The notes below the pieces were generated by a model that saw only the letters and a list, made by a program, of their open reading frames with translations, did not search any database and was not told the DNA's origin. The translations under genes and the position numbers were made by a program. DNA of 64,000 nt from Pseudomonadota bacterium (GTDB lineage: Bacteria > Myxococcota > Myxococcia > Myxococcales > Myxococcaceae). Positions 1 through 8,607 of this stretch are shown in pieces. The stretch lies in assembly GCA_023423535.1 (NCBI GenBank), contig JAFAFL010000091.1, positions 62,001 through 126,000 on the forward strand. Reading direction: 5' to 3'. How positions within the stretch are numbered: the stretch's first letter is position 1; each line of letters opens with the position of its first letter.

Positions 1-516
1 GCGGATGACCTCCAGCGAGCGCTCCTTGAGGTTGTGGGCCTTCTCCGTGTTCAGCGCGAGGATCTGGAAGGCCACGTTCTCGTCCGGAAGCACCAGAGCC
101 ACCACGCTCTTCGCGCCGAGCAACCGCGACGCGTGCAGGCGGTGGTTCCCGTTCGGCGACCAGTACTTCCCGTCCTTGCGAATGGCGATGAGCGGATCGA
201 GGAACCGGTCCACGCGCTCCATCGCATTCGCCAGCCGCTTGATGTGCGGCTCGGACACGTCGCGCTGATAGGGCGTGGGCTCGACCTTGTCGATCGGCAG
301 CGCCGCGAGCACCACGCTGTGTCCGCCGAGCGGCTCCCGGTAGATCGCCAGCGCCTCGCCGCCGTCCGCGCGAATCTCGTCCGCCAGGGCCTCGCCATCC
401 GCCGCGGCCTTCGCAACTTCTGAAGGCGGCAGCCCGCGTGTGCCGGCCTCGACCTTCTTCCGCCGAGCCTTCCGCGCCGGCCTCTTCACGGTCGCAGCCT
501 TCTTCTTCGCCGCCAT
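1..516 (-). CDS. ParB-like nuclease-domain protein (3' end outside window)
   Basis: About 172 residues are visible before the gene leaves the window. It starts at ATG 516 with a basic tail (MAAKKKAATVKRPARK). A ParB/sulfiredoxin-type core follows, recognisable from the stretch PIDKVEPTPYQRD, then ERVDRFLDPLIA and a YWSPNGNHRLHASRLLGA segment, the usual G-x-HR(L) nucleotide/DNA-contact motif. Proteins of this kind bind DNA or hydrolyse CTP; this is probably a stand-alone ParB-like regulator rather than the segregation ParB, because no parA or parS is visible nearby. It lies just downstream of the vapBC islet. Function beyond the domain is not known, and the C-terminal domain that would define the subtype is missing. 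Confidence 0.75.
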   Translation of the reverse strand, partial: MAAKKKAATVKRPARKARRKKVEAGTRGLPPSEVAKAAADGEALADEIRADGGEALAIYREPLGGHSVVLAALPIDKVEPTPYQRDVSEPHIKRLANAMERVDRFLDPLIAIRKDGKYWSPNGNHRLHASRLLGAKSVVALVLPDENVAFQILALNTEKAHNLKERSLEVIR

Positions 517-566
517 CAGCCGACCTCCCGGCGCCACGCAAGCGGCACCGGAAGCGACGCTACCGC

Positions 567-622
567 CTACTCTCCAGAGACCGTCAGCTTCCCGAACCGG
601 ATCGTCGGCGCGCCCACGCTTC
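567..622. repeat. Direct repeat copy A: duplicated pmbA 3' end
   Basis: These 56 bp match positions 1345-1400 in the same orientation with a single mismatch (position 590 against 1368). The other copy is the genuine 3' end of pmbA including its stop codon. This copy is detached from any pmbA body and lies 11 bp beyond the vapC stop, so the vapBC pair sits exactly between two copies. Confidence 0.9.
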
Positions 623-633
623 GACGGGCCACT

Positions 634-1035
634 TCAATCAACATGGAGGAGAGCGGGGCGCACATCGGTCCGCGCGAAGTCCGCGCCCTTGAAGAGGAGC
701 GGCTCGGAACGCACCACCGCGAGCGCGTACGCGAAGCAGTCACCGAAGTTCAATCCGGCAGGATGTCGACCCTTCCCGAAGCGCCGGAATGCAGCGCGCG
801 CGACCTCGATGTGCTCCGTCGTCACGTCGGCGACGGAGACCGCTGCTTGCTGAACGAGCCGGTCGAGTTGGTGGCCACCCTGCTCACCGTAGCGGGCCTC
901 GACGACGATGCTGCACTCCAGCAGCGAGGCCGCCGAGACGGTGCGAGTCCGCGCCTGAGCGATTGCCTGCTCGTAGCGCTCGGCATCTGGTTCGTTGAAC
1001 AGAATCGCGACGATCGCCGACGTGTCGAGGACCAT
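634..1035 (-). CDS. vapC: VapC-family PIN-domain toxin
   Basis: A 133-residue PIN-domain ribonuclease, the toxin of a type II toxin-antitoxin pair; family members cleave tRNA or rRNA when freed from the antitoxin. The acidic metal-binding residues are in place: D4 in MVLDTSAI, E40 in SLLEC and D99 in NFGDCFAYALA. Length is typical for the family. Its ATG overlaps the antitoxin stop by one base (TGATG at 1033-1037), so translation is probably coupled. The pair is flanked by 56-bp copies of the pmbA tail, which suggests that it arrived as a small mobile cassette. It looks intact. Confidence 0.9.
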   Translation of the reverse strand: MVLDTSAIVAILFNEPDAERYEQAIAQARTRTVSAASLLECSIVVEARYGEQGGHQLDRLVQQAAVSVADVTTEHIEVARAAFRRFGKGRHPAGLNFGDCFAYALAVVRSEPLLFKGADFARTDVRPALLHVD

Positions 1036-1286
1036 CAGCGCGGCAACCCATCGGCGTCGTAGCCGAGGATCTCATCAGCGGACCGAGGATCGCGAACGGG
1101 CAGCTCAGCGCAGCGGCGTCTGATCTCGGCGAGTTCGCGCATGATCACTTCCGGCGCAGCCGCCTCTGTACGCGCGAGCCGTTCCCGAAGCGCCTGAAGG
1201 ACAGCCTCGGTCACGGTTTCGCCGGTTCGCTCGGCGAGCTTCCGCGCGAGCATCGCGACCTCAGCGTTTTCAAGCTCCGAGCGCAT
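1035..1286 (-). CDS. vapB: VapB-family antitoxin (Rv0623/PSK type)
   Basis: An 83-residue antitoxin. The segment MLARKLAERTGETVTEAV followed by a RERLAR-type helix is characteristic of the Rv0623-like/PSK antitoxin family, which folds as a ribbon-helix-helix-like DNA-binding N-terminus and wraps the PIN toxin with its C-terminus (DEILGYDADGLPR). I chose ATG 1286; a GTG at 1313 in frame would add nine residues (beginning MRRPLSLSV) and cannot be excluded. It is the first gene of the vapBC operon and probably autoregulates it. The promoter must lie in the short space between 1286 and the pmbA repeat. Confidence 0.85.
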   Translation of the reverse strand: MRSELENAEVAMLARKLAERTGETVTEAVLQALRERLARTEAAAPEVIMRELAEIRRRCAELPVRDPRSADEILGYDADGLPR

Positions 1287-1344
1287 TACGCTCAAAGATA
1301 GGGGGCGACGCACGACCTCGCAAACGTGCGCGCCGCCCGCTCCG

Positions 1345-1400
1345 CTACTCTCCAGAGACCGTCAGCTCCCCGAACCGGATCGTCGGCGCGCCCACGCTTC
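1345..1400. repeat. Direct repeat copy B: native pmbA 3' end
   Basis: This is the coding 3' end and stop codon of pmbA and is the partner of the repeat at 567-622 (55 of 56 identical). Together the two copies bracket vapBC, as attL/attR-like repeats bracket elements that integrate into gene 3' ends. Confidence 0.9.
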
Positions 1401-2694
1401 CGCGGAAGGTGAGGTCGTTCCCGATCGCGTCGATTCCATTGAGCATGTCCATGAGGTTCCCGGCCACGGTGACCTCCTGCACCGGCCCCGCGAGCTCGCC
1501 GTTCTCGATCCACAGCCCGTTGGCGCCACGCGAGTACTCACCCGTCACGACGTTCGCGCCGTGCCCGAGCATGGCGGTCACGTAGAACCCGTCCTTCACG
1601 CCGCGGATGAGCTCCTCCGGCGGCGCCTCGCCCGGCTTGAGGTACAGGTTGTTGAAGCCGATGTGCGGCAGCGACGAATACCCGCGCGAAGCATTCCCCG
1701 TGGTCTTCGCCTTCGCCTTCCGAGCGGTGAACGAGTCGTAGAGGAACGCCTCCAGCTTGCCTTCGCTGATCACGGAGGTGGTGCGCGTGGGCACGCCCTC
1801 CCCATCGAACGGAGACGACGCCAGCCCTCGCGCGAGCAGCCCGTCATCCACGATCGTCACGTTGGTCCCCGCGACCTTCTTCCCCAGCCGCCCGGTGAAG
1901 ATGGAGCTCTTCTTGTAGATGGCATCCCCGCTCGCGGCGCCCGCCACGCTGCCGACGAACGACGCGGCCATCATCGGGTCGAACACGACCGGCACCCGGC
2001 GGCTCTTCACCTTCTTCGCGCCGAGCATCCGCACCGCGCGCCGCGCCGCCTCGGTGCCGATGGCCTCCGGCGTATCCAGCTCGGAAAGGAAGCGCTTGTA
2101 GTCCACCCAGTAAGAGGTCTGCAGTCCGCCGCTCTCGTCGGTCGCGACCGGCACTGCGTACATGTACACGTAGGTGCCCTGGTACCCGTCGCTCACGCCC
2201 TCGGATGACGCGAGGTACACCTCGGACACGTGCTCGCCCGCGCCCACGCTGTCGAACGCGGTGACCCTCGGATCGAACGCGCGCGCCGCCTTCTCGATCT
2301 CCAGCGAGACCCTCACCTTCCAGTCCGCCGGCAGCTGCGCCACCGCGTCGTCGTACAGCCCCTCCACCGTCACGCGCTTCTTCAGGTCCGCCTTCGCCGG
2401 CAGCCCGTTGAGCTTGTTCGGCGCCGCCGCCTCCGCGAGCTGCAGCGCGCGATCCACGAACGCGTTGAGGCTGCCCTCTTCGAAGTCGGACGTGTAGGCG
2501 AACCCCAGCCGGTCCTTCGAGATCACCCGCAGGCCCACGCCCTTGCTCGTGCTCTGGGTGAGGTCCTCGATGCTCCCGTCGCGCACGCGGCAGGAGGAGT
2601 CCCGGCCCACCTGCACGTACGCCTCTGCCTGCTGCGCGCCCTGCTTCTTCGCGCGGTCCACCAGTCGCTTCGCCAGCTTCTCGTAGCTCGTCAT
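1345..2694 (-). CDS. pmbA: TldD/PmbA family metalloprotease-like protein (PmbA/TldE)
   Basis: A 449-residue TldD/PmbA (U62) family protein, the partner of the TldD-like product of the upstream gene; TldD and TldE form a heterodimeric metallopeptidase that processes peptides in the cytosol. Only TldD carries the zinc HExxxH motif, and none is seen here, which fits TldE/PmbA. Start at ATG 2694 (MTSYEKLAKRLVDRAKK) is preceded by AAGGGAA about 8 bp upstream; an in-frame extension to 2823 overlaps tldD and is not plausible. It lies 35 bp after tldD, in one operon. The last 56 bp, ending in FGELTVSGE and the stop, are duplicated beyond vapBC (567-622). Confidence 0.9.
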   Translation of the reverse strand: MTSYEKLAKRLVDRAKKQGAQQAEAYVQVGRDSSCRVRDGSIEDLTQSTSKGVGLRVISKDRLGFAYTSDFEEGSLNAFVDRALQLAEAAAPNKLNGLPAKADLKKRVTVEGLYDDAVAQLPADWKVRVSLEIEKAARAFDPRVTAFDSVGAGEHVSEVYLASSEGVSDGYQGTYVYMYAVPVATDESGGLQTSYWVDYKRFLSELDTPEAIGTEAARRAVRMLGAKKVKSRRVPVVFDPMMAASFVGSVAGAASGDAIYKKSSIFTGRLGKKVAGTNVTIVDDGLLARGLASSPFDGEGVPTRTTSVISEGKLEAFLYDSFTARKAKAKTTGNASRGYSSLPHIGFNNLYLKPGEAPPEELIRGVKDGFYVTAMLGHGANVVTGEYSRGANGLWIENGELAGPVQEVTVAGNLMDMLNGIDAIGNDLTFRGSVGAPTIRFGELTVSGE

Positions 2695-2729
2695 CGTTGC
2701 GTTCCCTTGACCCGATTGGAGCCGAAGCC

Positions 2730-4256
2730 CTAGCCGACCCGCGTGCCGCCCACGGTCATGTCGTCGATCCGCAGCGTGGGCAGCCCCACGCCGACCGGTA
2801 CGCCCTGGCCGTCCTTGCCGCACGTCCCCATGCCTGGATCCGGCATCGGATCGCAGCCGACCATGCTGACCTTCTTCAGCGCCTCGGGCCCCACGCCGAT
2901 CAGCGTCGCGCCCTTCACCGGCCGGCCCAGCTTGCCGTCCTCGATCTCGTACGCCTCGCTGATCTCGAAGACGAAGTTCCCGTTGGTGATGTCTACCTGC
3001 CCGCCGCCGAAGCTCGCGCAGTAGAGGCCCTTCTTCACGCTGCGCAGGATGTCCTCCGGCGCGTCGTCACCCGGCGCCAGATAGGTGTTCGTCATCCGAG
3101 GCAGGGGCATGTGCTTGAACGACTGCCGCCGGCCGCTGCCCGTGCTGCGCTGGCCCATCAGCTTCGCGTTGAGCGCGTCGTACATGTAGCCCTTCAACAC
3201 GCCGTTCTCGATGAGGACTTTCCGCTCACCGGGATTCCCCTCGTCGTCCACGTTGATGGAGCCGCGCGAGTTCGCCACCGTCCCGTCGTCGATCACTGTC
3301 ACCTTCGAAGACGCGACCTGCTCGTTGAGCTTCCCCGCGAAGAGCGAGGTGCGCTTGCGGATGAAGTCCGCCTCGAGCCCGTGACCCACTGCCTCGTGAA
3401 GAAGGATCCCGCTCCAGCCCGGTGCGAGCACCACCGTCTGCTGCCCCGCGCGCGCCTCCACCGCACCGAGCGTTGCGCAGGCCTGCCGCACCGCCTCCGT
3501 CGCCACGTGCTCCGGCGTGAAGGTGTCGAAGTGGCCGAACGAGACGCGCCCGCCGCCGCCGTAGAAACCGGTGCGCCGCTCGCCGCCCTTGCCCTCGGCC
3601 ACCACGTGCACGCCGAGCCGGCAGAGGTCCTGGTTGTCCGCCACGAGCTTCCCATCCGTGTTCGCGATCCAGATCGCCTTGGACGCGTCTGCATACGTCG
3701 CGGTGACCTGCTTCACCCGCTTGTCGTGCGCGAAGGCCGCCTTGTCCGCGCGCTTCACGAGGTCCGCCTTGCGCGAGATCTCGATGTCCGCCAGCGGCAC
3801 GTCCACGCGGTAGTACGACGGCACCGCCTGCCGGTTCACGTTGAAGTTGCGCTCGCTGCCGCCGCTCTCCGCGATCAGCGCCGCCGTCTCCGCAGCCCGG
3901 AAGAGCGCCGCGTCGTCGAGGTCGTCCGAGAACGCGTAGCCCACCTTCCCGTTGGCGATGACGCGCACGCCCACGCCCTGCGAGAGGCCGGTCTGCGCGC
4001 TCTTGATCCGCTTCTCCTCGAGCACCACCGCGGTGGTCACCGAGCGCTCCACGTACACCTCGGCGAAGTCACCGCCGCGGGCCATGGCGCGGCCCAGCAC
4101 GCGCTCCAGAAGGTTGGGCGCCAGCAGCGGCGCGCGGGTGGCCGGCATGATGAGCGAGGGCGTCTCTGCCTTTGCCTTCGCCTTCGCCGGACTCTTCCCC
4201 GGCGCCTTCGCCTTCGACGTGATCGTGCGTGCAACCTTGCGAGCGGTCGTCTTCAT
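2730..4256 (-). CDS. tldD: Metalloprotease TldD
   Basis: A 508-residue TldD (U62) protein. The zinc-binding motif HEAVGHGLEAD begins at H287, within the conserved SGILLHEAVGH region, and the C-terminal TldD domain continues to GVGLPTLRIDD. With PmbA/TldE downstream it should form the heterodimeric protease that degrades unfolded peptides and matures some peptide products. Start at ATG 4256 is preceded by AGAGG and by a good promoter at 4284-4312. The first ~35 residues are Lys/Ala-rich and absent from typical family members, so a start at an internal Met (MPATRAPLL) is a possible alternative. First gene of the tldD-pmbA operon. Confidence 0.95.
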   Translation of the reverse strand: MKTTARKVARTITSKAKAPGKSPAKAKAKAETPSLIMPATRAPLLAPNLLERVLGRAMARGGDFAEVYVERSVTTAVVLEEKRIKSAQTGLSQGVGVRVIANGKVGYAFSDDLDDAALFRAAETAALIAESGGSERNFNVNRQAVPSYYRVDVPLADIEISRKADLVKRADKAAFAHDKRVKQVTATYADASKAIWIANTDGKLVADNQDLCRLGVHVVAEGKGGERRTGFYGGGGRVSFGHFDTFTPEHVATEAVRQACATLGAVEARAGQQTVVLAPGWSGILLHEAVGHGLEADFIRKRTSLFAGKLNEQVASSKVTVIDDGTVANSRGSINVDDEGNPGERKVLIENGVLKGYMYDALNAKLMGQRSTGSGRRQSFKHMPLPRMTNTYLAPGDDAPEDILRSVKKGLYCASFGGGQVDITNGNFVFEISEAYEIEDGKLGRPVKGATLIGVGPEALKKVSMVGCDPMPDPGMGTCGKDGQGVPVGVGLPTLRIDDMTVGGTRVG

Positions 4257-4283
4257 GGAACCTCTGATGGTGGGCAGAGGGCG

Positions 4284-4312
4284 TACATAATGACGCCCGC
4301 GCATCGCGGCAA
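4284..4312 (-). promoter_or_regulatory. Predicted sigma-70-type promoter for tldD-pmbA
   Basis: On the minus strand TTGCCG (4312-4307) and TATGTA (4289-4284) are separated by 17 bp, in an unusually AT-containing patch of the intergenic region. Transcription would begin about 20 bp before the tldD ATG, leaving room for the AGAGG ribosome-binding site. Prediction only. Confidence 0.5.
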
Positions 4313-4386
4313 TCACCGCGCGCCTGAAAGCGCCGGACGTTTCGCGCCCCGCGCACGACCGACTACACTCCGGCGAAGCGCCCTCC

Positions 4387-6732
4387 ATGCCGCCACGCAA
4401 ACCTCTCTCGTCTCGAGCGCCCCTCTCGCGCCGGGACGGCCAGCCCAGCACCGCAGACAGGACCACCGTCCAGCCGCCGCCGCGGCGCCCTTCGCCCGTG
4501 GAGTTGGACGAGGAGGCGAACGAGGGCAGCTACTCCACCGGCTCCGACTACCCGGTGGTGGACGACGGTGACGCAGAGCCGTCCGCGCCCTCGGTTCCCT
4601 CGGAGTGGGACCTCGAGGCCGGCGGCAACCTCGCGCTCGGCGACGAGGAGTTCGCCCCGCCCACCGCGCGCTACCGCGAGGGCGAGGACATCTACGGCGA
4701 GGACGATCCGTTCCCCGAAGACGAAGAGCTCGCCGGCGCATCGCCTTCGGGCGCTCCCCTCAGAGGCCAGCGCAGCGACACGCGCGGCATCCCGCAGGTG
4801 GACGTCACCCGCATCGGCGTTCCCTCGGAGGACGAGGAGGGGACGAACGTCGACCGCCCGCGCGGCCGCGGCGGCAACGGCGACGACGACTTCGGGCTCG
4901 AGGACGACGACGACGGCGACGAGAACGCCACGCGCGCCGGCCCGCCGATGCACCTCGAGGTCATCAGCGGTCCGGACATGGGTCGCCGGCGCCGCTTCCG
5001 CAGCGTGCGGATGGTCATCGGGCGCGCGGCGGGCTGCGACTTCCGGCTGCAGGACGCCTCGGTCTCGCGCCGCCACCTGGAGCTGGTGCTGGGCGATGGC
5101 GGCGTGCTGCTGCGCGACCTCGGCAGCGGCAACGGCACGAAGGTCAACGACGAGAAGGTCGCCGAGCACCGCCTCGAGGACGGCGACGAGATCAGCATCG
5201 GCAAGACGCGCTTCCGGTTCGTGGACGAGCTCGCCGCGCTGCGCAAGCGGAACGAAGAGGCCGAGGCCGCCGCGAAGGCCGAAGCCGAAGCCGCCGCCGC
5301 GGAAGCCTCGCCGGAAGAGGGCGCCGACCCGCAGACGGAGACGCCGGAGCTCGCGACCGACTCGGGCGAGCCGCTCGGCGGAGAGGCGGGCCATCCCGGC
5401 GCCGAGGCCGCCCCGGAGCCCGAGCCCACGCAGGCGCGCGCACGGCCCATCCCCTCTCGCCGCCCGGGCGCAGGTGGCGCAGGCGCGGGTGTCTCGGCGC
5501 TGCTGCAGCACAAGAAGCTCGTCATCGGCGCCGCGGCGGGCACGGTGCTGCTGCTGCTCCTGCTCGCTGCCGCGCTCTCCGGCGTAGGCAACGCGCCCCC
5601 TCCGCCCTCTGCCGATCCGCGCAAGGAGGCGGTGGCGCTGAAGCTCCAGCAGGCACGCACCGCGCTGGCGCAGAACCGCTTTGCCGAAGCGGTGGGCCTG
5701 CTCGAGGAGGCGGAGCGGACGCTGCCCGGCTCGGACACCTCGAAGCTGCTGGAGGGCGCGCGCAAGGAGGCCGCGGCGGCGAAGGTGCTCGACGACACGC
5801 GCGAGCTCTACGCGCAGGGCCAGTTCGACGCCGCGCGGCAGCGGCTCGCGGAGTTCGTTCCCGCGGTGGTCATCGGCGACGTGGCGCTGTCGAAGGTCAC
5901 CCGTGAGCTCGAGGAGGCGGAGACGCAGGACCGGGCGCAGCGGACCTCGGTCGCGCTCGATGGGGAAGACCTGCCCGCGGCCGAGGCGCTCTACGCAGAG
6001 CTCCCCCGGACCGAACAGGCGAAGCTCCACGCGCGCCTGGAGGCCCTCAGGGCGAAGATCGCCGAGGACGAGGCCTCCGAGGCCCGCCGTCAGCAGAGCG
6101 CCGCCTGGGCCCGCCAGAAGAGCCAGGAGCAGCAGCGCCGGCAGCAGATCGATCAGGCGCTGGAGTCCGTTCGGCGCAGGTTCGACGGCGGCGAGTGGTC
6201 GCGCGCGGCGCTGGAGTGCGACCGGGTGATCGAGGCGAACCGCGGCGACAAGGAGCTGCGCGAACGCGCGCTGGCGCTGAAGCGGCTCATCCCGCAGTTC
6301 GGCGCGGCGCTGGAGGAGGCGCAGAAGAAGCTGCGCGCGGGAAACGTGGAGGGCAGCGCGGCGCCGTTCAAGAAGGCCCGCGAGCTCCACCGGCAGATCG
6401 GCTTCCCCGGCGGCTACGCGCAGGAGATCGACGACCAGCTCGCGCGCTCGTCGATGGCGGCGGCGAAGTCCTCGCTCGCGCGCAACGATCTGGCCAGCGC
6501 CGCCCGCCACTACCGCACCGCGCTGCAGCTGATGCCCGGCGACGCGGGCGCCACGTCGGGCCTCGCGCAGGTGGTGAAGCGCGCGGACGAGCTCTACTTC
6601 GAGGCCTACATCATCCGCGACCGGGACCCCCGCAGCGCGGGCGACAAGTTCCGGCTGGTGATGGACATCCTGCCGCCCGAACACCCGACCTTTGCTAAAG
6701 CGCAGACGCAGCTGAGCGCGCTGACGCCGTAG
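4387..6732 (+). CDS. FHA-domain membrane protein with repeat-rich C-terminal half
   Basis: 781 residues. Residues 1-185 are acidic and probably disordered. An FHA phosphothreonine-binding domain spans about 187-280, with IGR (R213), SVSRRH (S227, H230) and the GSGNGTKVN loop all conserved. An Ala/Glu-rich linker leads to one transmembrane segment at about 377-399 (VIGAAAGTVLLLLLLAAAL). The rest (400-781) is helical, TPR-like, with FAEAVGLLEEAE and SAARHYRTALQLMPGDAG units. The topology suggests a cytoplasmic FHA domain and an envelope-facing repeat half. It heads a tight operon with the cyclic-nucleotide-domain and small proteins downstream, and is probably a phospho-dependent scaffold. The ligand is unknown. 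Confidence 0.85.
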   Translation: MPPRKPLSSRAPLSRRDGQPSTADRTTVQPPPRRPSPVELDEEANEGSYSTGSDYPVVDDGDAEPSAPSVPSEWDLEAGGNLALGDEEFAPPTARYREGEDIYGEDDPFPEDEELAGASPSGAPLRGQRSDTRGIPQVDVTRIGVPSEDEEGTNVDRPRGRGGNGDDDFGLEDDDDGDENATRAGPPMHLEVISGPDMGRRRRFRSVRMVIGRAAGCDFRLQDASVSRRHLELVLGDGGVLLRDLGSGNGTKVNDEKVAEHRLEDGDEISIGKTRFRFVDELAALRKRNEEAEAAAKAEAEAAAAEASPEEGADPQTETPELATDSGEPLGGEAGHPGAEAAPEPEPTQARARPIPSRRPGAGGAGAGVSALLQHKKLVIGAAAGTVLLLLLLAAALSGVGNAPPPPSADPRKEAVALKLQQARTALAQNRFAEAVGLLEEAERTLPGSDTSKLLEGARKEAAAAKVLDDTRELYAQGQFDAARQRLAEFVPAVVIGDVALSKVTRELEEAETQDRAQRTSVALDGEDLPAAEALYAELPRTEQAKLHARLEALRAKIAEDEASEARRQQSAAWARQKSQEQQRRQQIDQALESVRRRFDGGEWSRAALECDRVIEANRGDKELRERALALKRLIPQFGAALEEAQKKLRAGNVEGSAAPFKKARELHRQIGFPGGYAQEIDDQLARSSMAAAKSSLARNDLASAARHYRTALQLMPGDAGATSGLAQVVKRADELYFEAYIIRDRDPRSAGDKFRLVMDILPPEHPTFAKAQTQLSALTP

Positions 6733-6777
6733 TTCGCGCGGCCGCCACGCGGTGTCGCCGAGAGAGAGGAGCTTCAG

Positions 6778-8097
6778 ATGAGCCAGTCGATGCGGGAGCT
6801 GGGCACGGATCTGTACGAGGACGGCCAGCTCGAGCGCGCCCTCGGGGTGCTCGCCGAGTGCGTGCGACGCCAGCCTGCGGACCACCGGGCGCGCATGGCC
6901 GCCGCGCGGTGCCTGGCGAAGCTCGGTGAGAAGGAGAGGGCGGTCACCGCCTTCCACGCCTGCGCCGAGGGCCTCCTGCGCCGCGACTACCTGCTCTCGG
7001 CGATCGCCGCCTGCAAGCTCGCGCTGGAGATCTCTCCCACCGAGCGCCGCATCAAGGACACGCTCTGCCGCATCCACGCCCGCGCCGCGCGCAACGTCCC
7101 CGGCCGCGCGCAGGTGCCGCCGCCGCTGCCGCCGGAGAGCCTCTACGACGGCAGCGTCTCAGAAGACCTCCTCGCGCTGACCGGCGAGCAGCTGCGCAAC
7201 GCCTCCTTCGAGGTCCTCGCCGCGCCGGACAAGGGCGGCAGCGCGGATCCGGACGCGCGCCCGCCCCTTCCGCTCTTCAGCGAGCTCGCTCTCGAAGCCT
7301 TCCTCGACCTCGTCTCCCGCATGGCCCTGCGCGAGGTGAAGGCGGAGGCGGTCATCACGAAGGAGCGCGCGGACACCGACTCGGTCTGGACGATCGTCGC
7401 CGGCAAGTGCGAGGTCACGCGGGTGACGGACGGCGAACCGCGGACGATCGGCTTCCTCGGCGGCGGCTCCATCTTCGGCGAGATCGCGCTGCTCACCGGC
7501 GCGCCGCCCACCGCCACCGTCACCGCCGTCTCGGACACCGAACTCTTCGAGATCCCGCGCGACGTCCTCAACGCGGTGGCCAAGGCGCATCCGGCGGTGC
7601 CGCAGCTGCTCGCGCAGTTCGCGCAGAGCCGCATGGTGCGCCACGTGCTCGCCACCTCGCCGCTCTTCGCGCAGATCCCCGAGGCCGAGCGGAAGGAGAT
7701 CCTCGGCCGCTTCACCTTCCGCGCGGTGCAGCCCGGAGAGCGCGTGCTGGTGGAGGGGGACCACACCCCCGGCCTGTTCATGGTGCTCGCCGGCGAGCTG
7801 CTGGTGCAGAAGGAGGACCCCTCCGGCGGCGCGGTGAGCCTCAACCTCCTGCGCGAGGGCGACGTGGCGGGCGAGATCTCCCTGCTCACCGGGCTGCGCG
7901 CCACCGCCACCGTCCTGGCGACGCGGAAGAGCGCGGCGGCGTTTCTCGACCGGGCCGCGTTCGATGCCCTCTTGCGCGATTACCCCAACGCGCGCAACTA
8001 CCTGGAGGGGCTCTCCAGCCGCCGCCTCAAGCAGATCGGAGAGGCGCTGCGGCCCGCGGAGATCATCGATGCGGACGAGCTCCTGGAGGCGAGCTAG
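6778..8097 (+). CDS. TPR-like protein with two cyclic-nucleotide-binding-type domains
   Basis: 439 residues. The N-terminal ~120 residues are TPR-like (GQLERALGVLAECVRRQPADH). Two CAP/cNMP-binding-type beta barrels follow, at about 170-290 and 295-415; their phosphate-binding cassettes are recognisable as GSIFGEIALLTG (from about residue 230) and GDVAGEISLLTG (from about 361). The first cassette has Pro where the phosphate-binding Arg is usual and the second has Arg displaced by one position, so binding of cAMP/cGMP is uncertain. There is no helix-turn-helix, so it is not a CRP transcription factor. ATG 6778 has a GAGAGAGGAG ribosome-binding site. The next gene begins immediately at its stop. 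Confidence 0.85.
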   Translation: MSQSMRELGTDLYEDGQLERALGVLAECVRRQPADHRARMAAARCLAKLGEKERAVTAFHACAEGLLRRDYLLSAIAACKLALEISPTERRIKDTLCRIHARAARNVPGRAQVPPPLPPESLYDGSVSEDLLALTGEQLRNASFEVLAAPDKGGSADPDARPPLPLFSELALEAFLDLVSRMALREVKAEAVITKERADTDSVWTIVAGKCEVTRVTDGEPRTIGFLGGGSIFGEIALLTGAPPTATVTAVSDTELFEIPRDVLNAVAKAHPAVPQLLAQFAQSRMVRHVLATSPLFAQIPEAERKEILGRFTFRAVQPGERVLVEGDHTPGLFMVLAGELLVQKEDPSGGAVSLNLLREGDVAGEISLLTGLRATATVLATRKSAAAFLDRAAFDALLRDYPNARNYLEGLSSRRLKQIGEALRPAEIIDADELLEAS

Positions 8098-8580
8098 GTG
8101 TCGAAGCGGGCAGCGTTGATCGCGATCCTCGTGGGTGTCGGCGTGGCGGGCGCGCTGGCCTTCTGGCCGGGCCGTGAGCCGCCCGTGCAGGAGATCATCC
8201 AGCGCAACGTGCTGAGCATGGCGCGCAGCGCGGAGAGCCGGGACCTCGGCGGGGTGATGGAGCACGTCTCCGACCGGTTCCGCGGCAAGGGCATGAACCG
8301 CGACGAGCTCAACCGGTTCCTCGCCGGCCAGATCCTCACCGGCAGGTGGGTGAAGGTGTTCGTGCGCGGCATGGAGGTGGACCTCGTGGCCGAGGGCAAG
8401 GCGCGCTTCCGCGGCCGCTTCGTCTTCGGCCGCGCCGAGGGCGACACCTTCGAGCAGCTCGCGCGCGACGGCCAGATCCAGGCCTGGGAGGTCTCGGGCG
8501 ACGTGGAGCGCGAAGCGGACGGCAAGTGGCGCTTCGTCACCGGCGACTACAACGCCATCCCCGCGAACCAGCTCCTCTAG
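8098..8580 (+). CDS. Small membrane-anchored NTF2-like protein
   Basis: 160 residues beginning with GTG directly abutting the upstream stop codon, so translation is presumably coupled. Residues 5-23 form a hydrophobic anchor (ALIAILVGVGVAGALAFW). The remainder resembles an NTF2-like/DUF4440-type fold by its layout: a helix-rich VQEIIQRNVLSMARSAESRD start, then beta-strands ending in GKWRFVTGDYN. That assignment is inference from pattern only. It is the last gene of the FHA/cNMP operon and should act in or at the periplasm with them. Confidence 0.7.
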   Translation: MSKRAALIAILVGVGVAGALAFWPGREPPVQEIIQRNVLSMARSAESRDLGGVMEHVSDRFRGKGMNRDELNRFLAGQILTGRWVKVFVRGMEVDLVAEGKARFRGRFVFGRAEGDTFEQLARDGQIQAWEVSGDVEREADGKWRFVTGDYNAIPANQLL

Positions 8581-8607
8581 CGGCCGCCGGCGGTGCCGCC
8601 GTGAGGC

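Noticed and set aside
4363..7077. 904-codon minus-strand open frame opposite the FHA gene
   Set aside because: The FHA, transmembrane and repeat features on the plus strand explain the region, and the antisense frame has no motif.
8581..8607. GC-rich inverted sequence between convergent genes
   Set aside because: The stem is short with almost no loop; too weak to call a terminator.
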